A DNA stretch of 15,719 nt, taken from Clostridia bacterium (lineage in GTDB: Bacteria > Bacillota_A > Clostridia > Christensenellales > Borkfalkiaceae). The stretch is taken from positions 1-15,719 of the forward strand of contig JAGASB010000025.1 of the NCBI GenBank assembly GCA_017621955.1, given 5' to 3'. The notes under the pieces were generated by a model, which was not told the DNA's origin, made no database searches, and saw only the letters and a program-made list of their open reading frames with translations. Below are positions 1 to 7,297 of this stretch, piece by piece. The first letter of the stretch is position 1. Each line of letters begins with the position of its first letter. The position numbers were made by a program, and so were the translations under genes.

Positions 1-132
1 AGGGTGGTTTTCTTTAAGCACTGTTTGTTTTTCATCAGCGCTCATTCTTGCAAATAAATTTTTAAGTCTTGCTTCTCTGGTCGCTTGGACCTTTTTCATT
101 GAGTCAAGCTGTTCCTTAGTATAATTATACAT
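1..132 (-). CDS. Probable fumarate reductase/succinate dehydrogenase-type flavoprotein, N-terminus only
   Basis: Only the first 44 codons lie in the window; the gene runs off the left edge. The ATG is at 132-130, preceded by a strong GGGAGG eight bases upstream, and starts 15 bases after the stop of the iron-sulfur gene, so it is the next gene of the same operon. The visible peptide starts MYNYTKEQLDSMKKV and is charged and helical, with no signal peptide or Tat motif, which points to a cytoplasmic protein. No FAD-binding motif is visible yet. The identification rests mainly on position, directly behind a FrdB-like gene, and on a resemblance I recall to the N-terminal extension of clostridial fumarate reductase/succinate dehydrogenase flavoproteins. 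If right, it carries the FAD and the fumarate site. It could be another FAD-dependent reductase acting on a different enoate. Confidence 0.55.
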   Translation of the reverse strand, partial: MYNYTKEQLDSMKKVQATREARLKNLFARMSADEKQTVLKENHP

Positions 133-147
133 TATTTTATACCTCCC

Positions 148-822
148 TTACTTTTCAATTTCTCTATTGTTGTAAAGTTCTTTAAGTTCTTCAACAGGTT
201 TATTCATAAGCGTTTCGATAAGTTCTTTATAAACACCTTCGTCGATTTCCTTAACCCTATCTATAAGGTGCATAGATTCGGGTGCAATATACTTGCCGTA
301 TAAACGTCTTGCAAGAACTGCAACCTGCGGATGTGAAATACCAGCAGGACAACGTGAAGAACATACGCCACACATTACACAGTCGAAAGATTCTTCCGCA
401 CAGTTAGCAAAGTCGCCCCTTTGTGCGTATGCGATGTATTGCATAACGTTAAGACCTTGCGTACAAGCTTTGGTACAAGCGTTACAACCTACGCACGCAT
501 AAATTTCGGGGTAAAGTTGCATCATAATCTGTTCGCCCGTCTTAACCTTTTCAATATCGTAAACTTGTTTTACGAGTGGGAAGAAAGGAAGCGTTGCAAC
601 GTACATATCGTTTTCAACTTTTTGTTGGCAAGCAAGACAAGCGTGAAGCTCTCTATCGCCTTTGATACGGTATATGGTAGAACAAGCACCGCAAAATCCG
701 TTTCTGCAACCGCAACCACGAACTAATTGATAGCCGGCGTATTCCATAGCCTTCATTATGGTAAGGCTTTCGGGAACTTCATACTTTTTACCGAAAAAAT
801 AAACGTTAACCATTTTTTCCAT
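148..822 (-). CDS. Fumarate reductase-type iron-sulfur subunit (2Fe-2S plus two 4Fe-4S)
   Basis: This 224-residue cytoplasmic electron-transfer protein resembles FrdB/SdhB. A plant-type 2Fe-2S domain fills residues 5-75 (C39, C44, C47 in CRNGFCGAC, with C62 or C65 as fourth ligand). Two complete CxxCxxCxxxC motifs follow: C110/C113/C116/C120 and C148/C151/C154/C158-P. Classical FrdB/SdhB carries 2Fe-2S, 4Fe-4S and 3Fe-4S; here the last cluster has all four cysteines, as expected if it passes electrons to a protein and not to quinone. An upstream in-frame ATG exists at 870, but an AAGGAG eight bases before the ATG at 822 decides the start. It begins 16 bases after flxA and precedes the flavoprotein gene by 15 bases. 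The probable role is to wire electrons to the flavoprotein. The exact substrate is inferred from the adjacent fumarase. Confidence 0.82.
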   Translation of the reverse strand: MEKMVNVYFFGKKYEVPESLTIMKAMEYAGYQLVRGCGCRNGFCGACSTIYRIKGDRELHACLACQQKVENDMYVATLPFFPLVKQVYDIEKVKTGEQIMMQLYPEIYACVGCNACTKACTQGLNVMQYIAYAQRGDFANCAEESFDCVMCGVCSSRCPAGISHPQVAVLARRLYGKYIAPESMHLIDRVKEIDEGVYKELIETLMNKPVEELKELYNNREIEK

Positions 823-838
823 TTGTTTTATCTCCTTA

Positions 839-1672
839 TTAATACTCATCGGGAAGTGCGTCAAGCTCATCCATTCTAAACACCGGACCGTCTTTACAAA
901 CGTATTTTGAACCGACGTTACAACGTCCGCATTTACCTATCCCGCATTTCATTCTTAATTCAAGCGTGGTATATACTTGTTTTTTATCAAACCCTAGTTC
1001 GCCTAGTCCTTGAAGCGTGAACTTAATCATTATCGGCGGACCGCAAAGTACAGCCGTCTTGTTAGGTTCAAAGCCAAGTTCTTTAACGTAAGTAGGAACG
1101 AAGCCAACGTGTCCGTCCCAACCTTCTTGTTCACGGTCAATCGTTAAGTGAACGTTTACCGTGGGGTCGTTTTTCCATTCGTCTATGATTTCTTTATAGA
1201 AAACTAAGTCGTCTTTACTTCTTGAACCGTAAACTATATCAACCTTACCGTAGTTTGCCCTATTGTCACGAACGTAGTTAATAACCGAACGAACGGGCGC
1301 AAGACCGATACCACCTGCGATAAAGAGCATATCTTGACCCTTAAACGCTGTTTCTACGGGGAATCCGTTTCCATACGGTCCACGAACGGTAATCTGTTGA
1401 CCGACTTCGGCAGCGTGTATCCAAGAAGTTACGCAACCGCATTTTTTGATTGAAAATTCAACGTAGTCGGGGTTTGTCGGTGATGACGTTATAGAAAACA
1501 ACGCTTCGCCGATACCAGGCATTGAAAGCATAGCACACTGACCAGGTTTGTGTATGAACGGCTTTTTGCCGTCAAGCGTTAAAACTCTAAACGTTTTAAC
1601 GTCAGGTGTGTCTTGCCTTATATCAGTTATTTGACATACGGTTGGAATTAAAGGTTCTCTTATATCAGTCAT
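839..1672 (-). CDS. flxA: FAD/NAD(P)-binding oxidoreductase with C-terminal 2Fe-2S (FlxA / sulfhydrogenase gamma / PyrK-like)
   Basis: A 277-residue ferredoxin-reductase-fold protein that would take electrons from NADH or NADPH. In order it shows a FAD-binding barrel with FSITSSP at 59-65 and GPYGNGF at 98-104, an NAD(P) domain with GGIGLAP at 120-126 and CGPP at 210-213, and a C-terminal 2Fe-2S site at C243, C248, C251 and C259, as in PyrK and the gamma subunit of archaeal sulfhydrogenase. In-frame reading extends upstream to a TTG, but GGAGG sits eight bases before the ATG at 1672, which I take as the start. The start overlaps the stop of the preceding gene by eight bases (ATGACTGA), a sign of translational coupling. 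Together with the next three upstream genes it forms an FlxABCD-like module, known from Desulfovibrio to partner HdrABC. Choice of NADH over NADPH cannot be read from the sequence. Confidence 0.88.
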   Translation of the reverse strand: MTDIREPLIPTVCQITDIRQDTPDVKTFRVLTLDGKKPFIHKPGQCAMLSMPGIGEALFSITSSPTNPDYVEFSIKKCGCVTSWIHAAEVGQQITVRGPYGNGFPVETAFKGQDMLFIAGGIGLAPVRSVINYVRDNRANYGKVDIVYGSRSKDDLVFYKEIIDEWKNDPTVNVHLTIDREQEGWDGHVGFVPTYVKELGFEPNKTAVLCGPPIMIKFTLQGLGELGFDKKQVYTTLELRMKCGIGKCGRCNVGSKYVCKDGPVFRMDELDALPDEY

Positions 1673-2693
1673 TTTCTTTTCCTCCAAGCGTTTTCATTAC
1701 TTTAACGATATTCATTGATATCGGGCACTTGCTAACACACCTTCCACAACCAACGCAACTAAACATACCGTCGTTGTTGGTGGGGAAATATACTAACTTG
1801 TGCATAAATCTTTGACGGAAACGTTCCATTTGAGTAAGTCTTGGTTGACCTGCACTCATCTTTGTAAAGTCAGAGTACATACAAGAGTCCCAACAACGGA
1901 AACGTTCTACACCACTCTTAGTCTTAAAGTCTTTAATATCGTAGCACTGACAAGTCGGACATACGAACGTACAAGTTCCACAACCCAAACAGCTTTCGGA
2001 TAACGATTTCCATTCGGGGCTGTTAAAATATTCATCCGTCTTATCTGCACCAAACGCATCAGCCTTTAAGTCTTTTAAGGGCAATTTATCCATAATTTCG
2101 TTAATTGCCTTTTGTTGTGCTTTAACTGCGCTATCGTCAGTAGGTTCAGTAACCGATTCAAGTTTAGCCATAAGCGCTTTGCCCTTTTCGGTCTTAGCGT
2201 CAAGATAAAGCGCATCTTCGGTTTTATAGCAAACTATGTCACCTGCGGGTGCAGACGGGTCGATGCCAAACGTCTTACAAAAACAAGTTTCAGCAGGGCG
2301 TGCACACGCCATCGAAACGATTATGCCGTGTTCACGACGGTTTTTATAATAACTGTCAACGGGTTCTGCAAGGAACACTTTATCTAAGACTTCTAAACTT
2401 TGAACGTCACAACCACGAACACCGAATACAACGAAATCTTCGCTTTCTTCACGAATATCAATTATTTCTATATTCTTGCCTTGGGTTTTGAACGCCATAA
2501 GACTTTCGGTTTGTGGAAAGAAAAAATCCTTTGCACTGCGGTCGGTCTTTAACGCATCGCTCATTTTCATACCGTCTGCGTATTTCTTGTACGCAACCCT
2601 ACCTTTTTCAAGGTCAACGGGAATATATAGCGTTGCATTGTTTGAAATTTCATTAAACAATGCACTAACATTATTTAAATTACATTTACGCAT
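1665..2693 (-). CDS. 4Fe-4S dicluster protein, FlxB / sulfhydrogenase beta / AsrA-like
   Basis: A 342-residue iron-sulfur protein of the group that includes anaerobic sulfite reductase subunit A and sulfhydrogenase beta. The N-terminal 230 residues form the alpha/beta domain of that family (GVRGCDVQSL at 91-100, further Cys at 130, 137 and 139). The C-terminal part has two ferredoxin motifs, C235/C238/C241/C245-P and C313/C316/C319/C323-P, with additional cysteines between (248, 250, 267, 271). The family relays electrons between a FAD/NAD(P) subunit, here the next gene flxA, and a partner redox complex. The ATG at 2693 lies two bases after the previous stop and follows a G-rich Shine-Dalgarno. 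It probably links FlxA with the second Fe-S subunit or with the MvhD-like protein. Family call is firm; the electron path is inference. Confidence 0.8.
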   Translation of the reverse strand: MRKCNLNNVSALFNEISNNATLYIPVDLEKGRVAYKKYADGMKMSDALKTDRSAKDFFFPQTESLMAFKTQGKNIEIIDIREESEDFVVFGVRGCDVQSLEVLDKVFLAEPVDSYYKNRREHGIIVSMACARPAETCFCKTFGIDPSAPAGDIVCYKTEDALYLDAKTEKGKALMAKLESVTEPTDDSAVKAQQKAINEIMDKLPLKDLKADAFGADKTDEYFNSPEWKSLSESCLGCGTCTFVCPTCQCYDIKDFKTKSGVERFRCWDSCMYSDFTKMSAGQPRLTQMERFRQRFMHKLVYFPTNNDGMFSCVGCGRCVSKCPISMNIVKVMKTLGGKEND

Positions 2694-2695
2694 AA

Positions 2696-3682
2696 TTAGT
2701 TATCCCCCTTTTTAACAGCATCACCAGGTTCGATATCTTCTTTGGTGTAATTTACAAGGGGTGCACGGCTACCAACTTCTTCACCGGCTTGATAGTCGCC
2801 GTAAAATTCGTTGATGTCTTTAATGAACTTACGGTTCAAAAGGTGAAGCGGAATGTGTTGCGGACATACCCTTGAACATTCCCCACAGTCAGTACAACGT
2901 CCAGCAACGTGGAATGCACGGATAATGTGGAACATCTGTTCTTCAAAACTGTTTGCAGGCGACTTGTTTTCTACGCCTGAGTTGGGGTTATCGAACACGC
3001 ACTTTTCACAAGTACAAGCAGGACAAGCATCTCTACAAGCGTTACAACGAATACAGCGTGAAAGTTCGTTTTGCCAGAAAGCAAATCTTTCGTCAGCACT
3101 CATCGCTTCAAGTTTAGCGACTTCGTCAAAGCGGTTGTTATCAACAACGTCCCCTTCATCGCCCATAAGTTCATCGTAAGCAACGTGCTTTTTGCTCTTG
3201 CAGTTAAGACAACGTTCAGCAAGAACGTCAGCCTTGTTGACTTCTTTAACACCGTCGTATAAGGTATCTACCTTTAACGTATCGGCACTTGTGTCAACAC
3301 TAACCACACCGTCGCCCACTACACTTTTAATTTTGTTTATATCCACCATACCGTCGCAAGGTATACCAACTGCATACACTTTTTCACGGTCAAAGCGGTG
3401 TTCGGTAAGAAGTTGGTTAAAGCTGTATGTATCACACGGCTTTAAGAAAACCAAAACTTTACCGTCTTTTTTGCTTTCTTTTACAAGATATTTTGAAAAG
3501 TTTGCACCACAAAAATCATCGAAAATGAAATCTTTTTGCATTTGCTCTACGTTTTCAAACACAGCGGGCGTAACGTCGTAAGAAAATTCGCCCTTTTTCC
3601 AGCCAAGGACTCTATTTACAATCCCGTCTGATAAAAGTTTTTGTGCTTTTTCAATAAGCATATCACGGGTTATCTTTTGCAT
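2696..3682 (-). CDS. 4Fe-4S dicluster electron-transfer subunit, FlxC-like
   Basis: A 328-residue iron-sulfur protein. The N-terminal 200 residues look like an FrhB/AsrA-type domain (FLKPCDTYSFNQL at 79-91, GIPCDG at 106-111, a CLNC pair at 158-161). Next come C210/C213/C216/C220-P, an unusual CTCEKC at 223-228, and C263/C266/C269/C273-P. It resembles the following gene product in layout (N-terminal domain, two ferredoxin motifs, extra cysteines between), so the two may be distant paralogues. GGAGG lies seven bases before the ATG, and the start overlaps the end of the mvhD-like gene by 13 bases. In Flx-type clusters such a protein shuttles electrons between the NAD(P)H-oxidising subunit and the Hdr part. 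The tail after about residue 295 is acidic and without recognised motif. Confidence 0.75.
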   Translation of the reverse strand: MQKITRDMLIEKAQKLLSDGIVNRVLGWKKGEFSYDVTPAVFENVEQMQKDFIFDDFCGANFSKYLVKESKKDGKVLVFLKPCDTYSFNQLLTEHRFDREKVYAVGIPCDGMVDINKIKSVVGDGVVSVDTSADTLKVDTLYDGVKEVNKADVLAERCLNCKSKKHVAYDELMGDEGDVVDNNRFDEVAKLEAMSADERFAFWQNELSRCIRCNACRDACPACTCEKCVFDNPNSGVENKSPANSFEEQMFHIIRAFHVAGRCTDCGECSRVCPQHIPLHLLNRKFIKDINEFYGDYQAGEEVGSRAPLVNYTKEDIEPGDAVKKGDN

Positions 3683-4104
3683 CTTAAATCCTCCAACCTC
3701 TTATTTTCACCAAGCGATGCAACTTTTTCAGCAAAATCGTTCATCGTTGCAGCAAATTTAGCACCTTCGGCTGCGGAAACCCATTCCACACGCGTACGGT
3801 CTCTTTCAATTCCAAGATAGTCAAGCATAGAGAACAAAAGCGCCATTCTACGTCTTGTAAAATAGTTGCCCGACGTGTAGTGGCAATCGCCTGGGTGACA
3901 ACCACAAATGATTACGCCGTCAGCACCACGCTGAAATGCACGAAGTATGAACATTGGATTAACACGGCACGAACAAGGTACTCTAATTACCTTAACTTCT
4001 GCGGGATAAGAAAGTCTGTTGCTACCGGCAAGGTCCGCACCTGCATACGAACACCAGTTACAGCAAAAAGCTACTATTTTAGGTTTATATCCGTTTACTT
4101 GCAT
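3670..4104 (-). CDS. mvhD: MvhD/FlxD-like 2Fe-2S electron-transfer protein
   Basis: A 144-residue member of the MvhD family, the 2Fe-2S adaptor that docks on HdrA and feeds it electrons from a hydrogenase, formate dehydrogenase or Flx module. The family cysteines are present: FCCNWCSYAGAD at 13-24 (C14, C15, C18), C44 and C46 in PCSC, and C67, C69 and C74 in ICGCHPGDCHY. Length is normal for a stand-alone MvhD. The start overlaps the end of hdrA by ten bases, which suggests coupled translation and matched stoichiometry. With no hydrogenase or formate dehydrogenase gene in the window, its electron donor is most likely the FlxA/B/C-like proteins encoded immediately downstream. Confidence 0.92.
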   Translation of the reverse strand: MQVNGYKPKIVAFCCNWCSYAGADLAGSNRLSYPAEVKVIRVPCSCRVNPMFILRAFQRGADGVIICGCHPGDCHYTSGNYFTRRRMALLFSMLDYLGIERDRTRVEWVSAAEGAKFAATMNDFAEKVASLGENKRLEDLRCKR

Positions 4105-6089
4105 ATTGCATCAACCTCCGCCATAATTTGTTTGCTTGCAAAGCCTTTAAGGTCCATTGCGCCCGACGGACAAGCAACCGTACACGCACCGCAACCTTGA
4201 CATATCGCTTCGTTTACTTGTGCTACACGACGGATAAGCGTCGTTCTATTCGGTCCACGGAATTCTTTATCGACGTAACTGATTGCGCCGTAAGGACATA
4301 CTCTTTCACAGCTTGAACAGCCGTTACACATCATTTCATCTGAATGTGCTACGCACGGGTTACCCGTAAGTTTATCTTTTGCAAGAAGTCCGATAACTTT
4401 TGCAGCGGCTGCGCCTGCTTGCGAAACGGTTTCGGGAATATCTTTGGGACCTTGACAACAACCCGAAAGGAACACGCCAGCCGTTGGGCTTTCAACCGGA
4501 CGGAGTTTGGGGTGTGCTTCGGTAAAGAAGTCGTTAGTATCCATACTTGCAGTAAGCATAGTAGCAAGCGGTCTTGCTGACTTATCGGGTTCAATTGCTG
4601 CAGCAAGAACAACAAGGTCAGCGTCTATTTTGATTTGTTTATTTGCGATAAGGTCAGAACCTTGAACGATAAGTTTATCGCCTTCGGGTGAAACCTTACC
4701 AACCATACCTTTAATATAATGTACACCGTAATCTTCAACTGCACGGCGGTAGAATTCATCAAAATTCTTACCGGGCGTTCTAACGTCAATATAGAAAACG
4801 TATACGTCGGTATCAGGATATTTATCACGGGTAAGCATAGCGTGCTTAGCCGTATACATACAACATATTTTAGAACAGTATTCCTTACCCTTTTCCGCAC
4901 AAGACGAACAACGTGAACCCACACATTGAACGAAAACCAAAGTATGTGGGTGTTTGCCGTCTGACGGACGTAAAAGTTTACCTGCGGTAGGTCCTGCTGC
5001 GTTCATAAGACGTTCAAATTCAAGCGAAGTGATAACGTCTTTACTTTGACTGTAAGCAAATTCATCAAACTTATCCATACTGATAGGATTAAAGCCTGTT
5101 GCAGCAACGATTGCGCCGTACTTTTCTTCAATGAATTCGTCTTTTTGGGTGTAGTCGATTGCCTTTGCGGTACAAACCTTAGAGCAAACGCCACACTTGC
5201 CCGTTTTAAGCATAGTACAGTAGTTTGGGTCGATAGTAGCAACCTTTGGAACTGCTTGCGCAAACGGAATATAGATAGCACGCTTATTGTCCATACCTAA
5301 GTTAAAATCATTGGGAACTTTCTTTTGCGGGCACTTTTCAGTACAAAGTCCGCAACCCGTACAAACGTCTTCTTTAACGTAACGTGCTTTCTTTCTAATC
5401 TTAACGTTGAAGTTACCCACGAAGCCTTTAACTTCTTCAACTTCACTGTAAGAGAAAATCCTAATTTTTTCGTGTTGAGCAACGTCAACCATCTTTGGCG
5501 TAAGTATACAAGCCGCACAGTCAAGCGTCGGGAACGTCTTGTCAATTTGCGCCATTTTACCACCGATAGTCGGTTTCTTTTCAACGATATCTACTTCAAA
5601 GCCTGCGTCAGCAATGTCAAGCGCAGTTTGAATACCTGCGATACCGCCACCGATAACCAATGCACGCTTAGTTACAGGGCTTTCACCTGGCATAAGCGGT
5701 GCGTTAAGGTTTACCTTTGCAATGGCAGTTCTACCTAAAACGATTGCCTTTTCAGTACCTTCTTCAATATCTTTATGTATCCAAGAACACTGTTCACGGA
5801 TATTTGCAATTTCAACCATATACGGGTTGATACCTGCGGCAGCCGCTGTTTTTCTAAAAGTTGCTTCGTGCATTCTTGGCGAACACGAACATATTACAAG
5901 ACCTGTAAGATTATGTTCTTTAATGGCTTGTTTTATAAGTTCTTGCCCTGCCTGTGAGCACATATACTGGTAGTTGGCTGAATGAACTACGCCCGGTTCG
6001 TTTTTTAAGGCTTCTGCGACCTTAACAACGTCAACCGTTGCGGCGATGTTGCTTCCGCACCAACATACGAATACTCCTATTCTCTGCAT
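4095..6089 (-). CDS. hdrA: HdrA-like FAD-dependent electron-bifurcating subunit
   Basis: At 664 residues this is a full-length HdrA, the flavin subunit that splits electron pairs in heterodisulfide-reductase complexes. Seen in order: N-terminal cysteine domain (FVCWCGSN at 7-14, ICSCSPRMHE at 66-75); Rossmann FAD motif GGGIAGIQTAL at 147-157; LDCAACILTPKM at 189-200; an inserted ferredoxin domain with C243/C246/C249/C253 and C291/C299/C302/C306; a cysteine-rich stretch at 389-410 for the special HdrA 4Fe-4S cluster; and a C-terminal ferredoxin domain with C588/C591/C594/C598-P and C630/C633/C636/C640-P, the likely exit to ferredoxin. Some methanogens have selenocysteine in the CAAC segment; here it is cysteine. 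GGAGA precedes the ATG by six bases. No MvhD or HdrB domain is fused; these are separate neighbours. Confidence 0.95.
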   Translation of the reverse strand: MQRIGVFVCWCGSNIAATVDVVKVAEALKNEPGVVHSANYQYMCSQAGQELIKQAIKEHNLTGLVICSCSPRMHEATFRKTAAAAGINPYMVEIANIREQCSWIHKDIEEGTEKAIVLGRTAIAKVNLNAPLMPGESPVTKRALVIGGGIAGIQTALDIADAGFEVDIVEKKPTIGGKMAQIDKTFPTLDCAACILTPKMVDVAQHEKIRIFSYSEVEEVKGFVGNFNVKIRKKARYVKEDVCTGCGLCTEKCPQKKVPNDFNLGMDNKRAIYIPFAQAVPKVATIDPNYCTMLKTGKCGVCSKVCTAKAIDYTQKDEFIEEKYGAIVAATGFNPISMDKFDEFAYSQSKDVITSLEFERLMNAAGPTAGKLLRPSDGKHPHTLVFVQCVGSRCSSCAEKGKEYCSKICCMYTAKHAMLTRDKYPDTDVYVFYIDVRTPGKNFDEFYRRAVEDYGVHYIKGMVGKVSPEGDKLIVQGSDLIANKQIKIDADLVVLAAAIEPDKSARPLATMLTASMDTNDFFTEAHPKLRPVESPTAGVFLSGCCQGPKDIPETVSQAGAAAAKVIGLLAKDKLTGNPCVAHSDEMMCNGCSSCERVCPYGAISYVDKEFRGPNRTTLIRRVAQVNEAICQGCGACTVACPSGAMDLKGFASKQIMAEVDAICK

Positions 6090-6103
6090 TTGTATTCTCC
6101 TTT

Positions 6104-6496
6104 TTACTTACTGTATTTCCTCAATGCGCTAACTATTGCCTGTTGTGGCAAATCTTCGTCCAAAAGTGCGGGGATATCGTCGGCTTTCAAGTGATTTGCA
6201 CCTTGCTGACGAACAGCCGCAAGACGAACTGCTTCAACTAACTTTGCAGGTTCAACACCCCTCGGGCATCTGTCTACGCAAGCAAAGCAAGTAAGGCAAC
6301 GGTAAATTGACTTTGACTTTAATAACGGTTCAATATCACCCGATTCAACCATATAAACAAATTGATGGGGATGATATTCCATTTCATCGTAAGCAGGGCA
6401 AGTTCCCGAACATTTTCCGCACTTCATGCACTTTCTGGGATTTACGCCACTGCGACGGATAATCTCATCACAAAGCTTCTTGTTGGAATTTTCCAT
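6104..6496 (-). CDS. hdrC: HdrC-like 4Fe-4S protein
   Basis: A short (130-residue) soluble ferredoxin-like protein with two 4Fe-4S motifs, C23/C26/C29/C33-P and C67/C70/C73/C77-P, and a helical C-terminus, the normal HdrC layout. HdrC passes electrons from HdrA to HdrB. It starts four bases after the hdrB stop and ends 14 bases before hdrA, with AGGAG seven bases before the ATG. There is no membrane segment, so this is the cytoplasmic HdrC type and not an HdrE- or DsrM-linked membrane form. Confidence 0.93.
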   Translation of the reverse strand: MENSNKKLCDEIIRRSGVNPRKCMKCGKCSGTCPAYDEMEYHPHQFVYMVESGDIEPLLKSKSIYRCLTCFACVDRCPRGVEPAKLVEAVRLAAVRQQGANHLKADDIPALLDEDLPQQAIVSALRKYSK

Positions 6497-6500
6497 ATTG

Positions 6501-7280
6501 CTACTCCTTTATTCCGAAAGCTTCGGCAAGCAATTCGGTAATGTATACTACGGGCAATTCTGCACCGTTCTTTACAAGATTATAACGGCAAAGCGGACAA
6601 GCGGTAACTATAACTTCCGCACCCTTTTCCTTTGCGTTAAGCATAACCTTACGGCTCTTTTCTTTTGCTAAATCTTTACTTTCAAGCGTTATATAACCGC
6701 CACAACATTCGTTGCGGTAAGCATAAACGACGGGTTCTGCGCCGAGCGCACGGATAAGGTCTTCCATAATCGTGGGATTTTCCACGTCGTCCATTGCCAT
6801 AACTTTGCCAGGGCGAAGAAGAAGACAGCCGTAGTACGCTGCTATCTTTTTACCCGTAAGCGGATTGACAACCTTTTCTTTAATCTTGTCAAAACCAACC
6901 ACGTCACGCAAGAGTTCAAGATAGTGGTAAATTTTGGTTTCACCATTATACGCCTGTTCTGGCGCATTATAATTGTTTACACGCAAATTGAAGTCCGCAT
7001 TGTTCTTCATTGCGTCGTTGGTCTGTTTAATAACGTTGTGACACGCTGAGCAAACCGAAACCAAGGGTTGACCCTTTTTATCTGCTTCGATAAGCGCCCT
7101 TACGGAAGAAAGCTTTGTCGCTATTTCATCCGTGCTTGTTGTAAACACACCGCCACAGCACTGCCAATTTTCAATCTCTTCAAGCGTTACGCCTAAAACT
7201 TCGGCACATTTTCTTGCATAAGTATCAAGGTCTTTTGCTTTGTTTTTTAGGGTACAGCCGGGAAAATAACTAACTTTCAT
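6501..7280 (-). CDS. hdrB: HdrB-like protein with two CCG domains
   Basis: At 259 residues it is slightly shorter than methanogen HdrB. Both cysteine-rich CCG domains are complete: C9, C41-C42, C77, C80 and C152, C192-C193, C228, C231. In methanogen HdrB these ligands hold two non-cubane 4Fe-4S clusters that reduce the CoM-S-S-CoB disulfide. This organism is unlikely to have that disulfide, so the clusters either act on another disulfide or serve as a relay to a partner enzyme; fused or paired HdrB modules occur in thiol:fumarate reductase (TfrB) and in the SdhE-type anchor of some succinate dehydrogenases. The nearby FrdB-like gene makes the second reading attractive. It starts 17 bases after fumC; the Shine-Dalgarno AAGGAG lies unusually far (about 13 bases) from the ATG. 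Confidence 0.92.
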   Translation of the reverse strand: MKVSYFPGCTLKNKAKDLDTYARKCAEVLGVTLEEIENWQCCGGVFTTSTDEIATKLSSVRALIEADKKGQPLVSVCSACHNVIKQTNDAMKNNADFNLRVNNYNAPEQAYNGETKIYHYLELLRDVVGFDKIKEKVVNPLTGKKIAAYYGCLLLRPGKVMAMDDVENPTIMEDLIRALGAEPVVYAYRNECCGGYITLESKDLAKEKSRKVMLNAKEKGAEVIVTACPLCRYNLVKNGAELPVVYITELLAEAFGIKE

Positions 7281-7297
7281 TTGCTTTATATTGCTCC

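Noticed and set aside
189..200. Selenocysteine in HdrA or other redox genes (the numbers refer to HdrA residues; the bases are near 5490-5523)
   Set aside because: The position used for selenocysteine in some methanogen HdrA proteins is a cysteine codon here, and no in-frame TGA interrupts any of the Fe-S genes.
823..870. Upstream ATG at 870 as start of the FrdB-like gene, giving 16 extra residues
   Set aside because: It would overlap the end of flxA and has no Shine-Dalgarno, whereas the ATG at 822 has AAGGAG at ideal distance and begins the 2Fe-2S domain normally.
1673..1687. TTG start five codons upstream for flxA
   Set aside because: The TTG lies beside the GGAGG that serves the ATG at 1672, so it cannot use that site.
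4349..5584. Several 80-100 codon frames on both strands inside hdrA
   Set aside because: They are out-of-frame shadows of a well-supported gene with intact domains; none has a recognisable domain or a credible start site.
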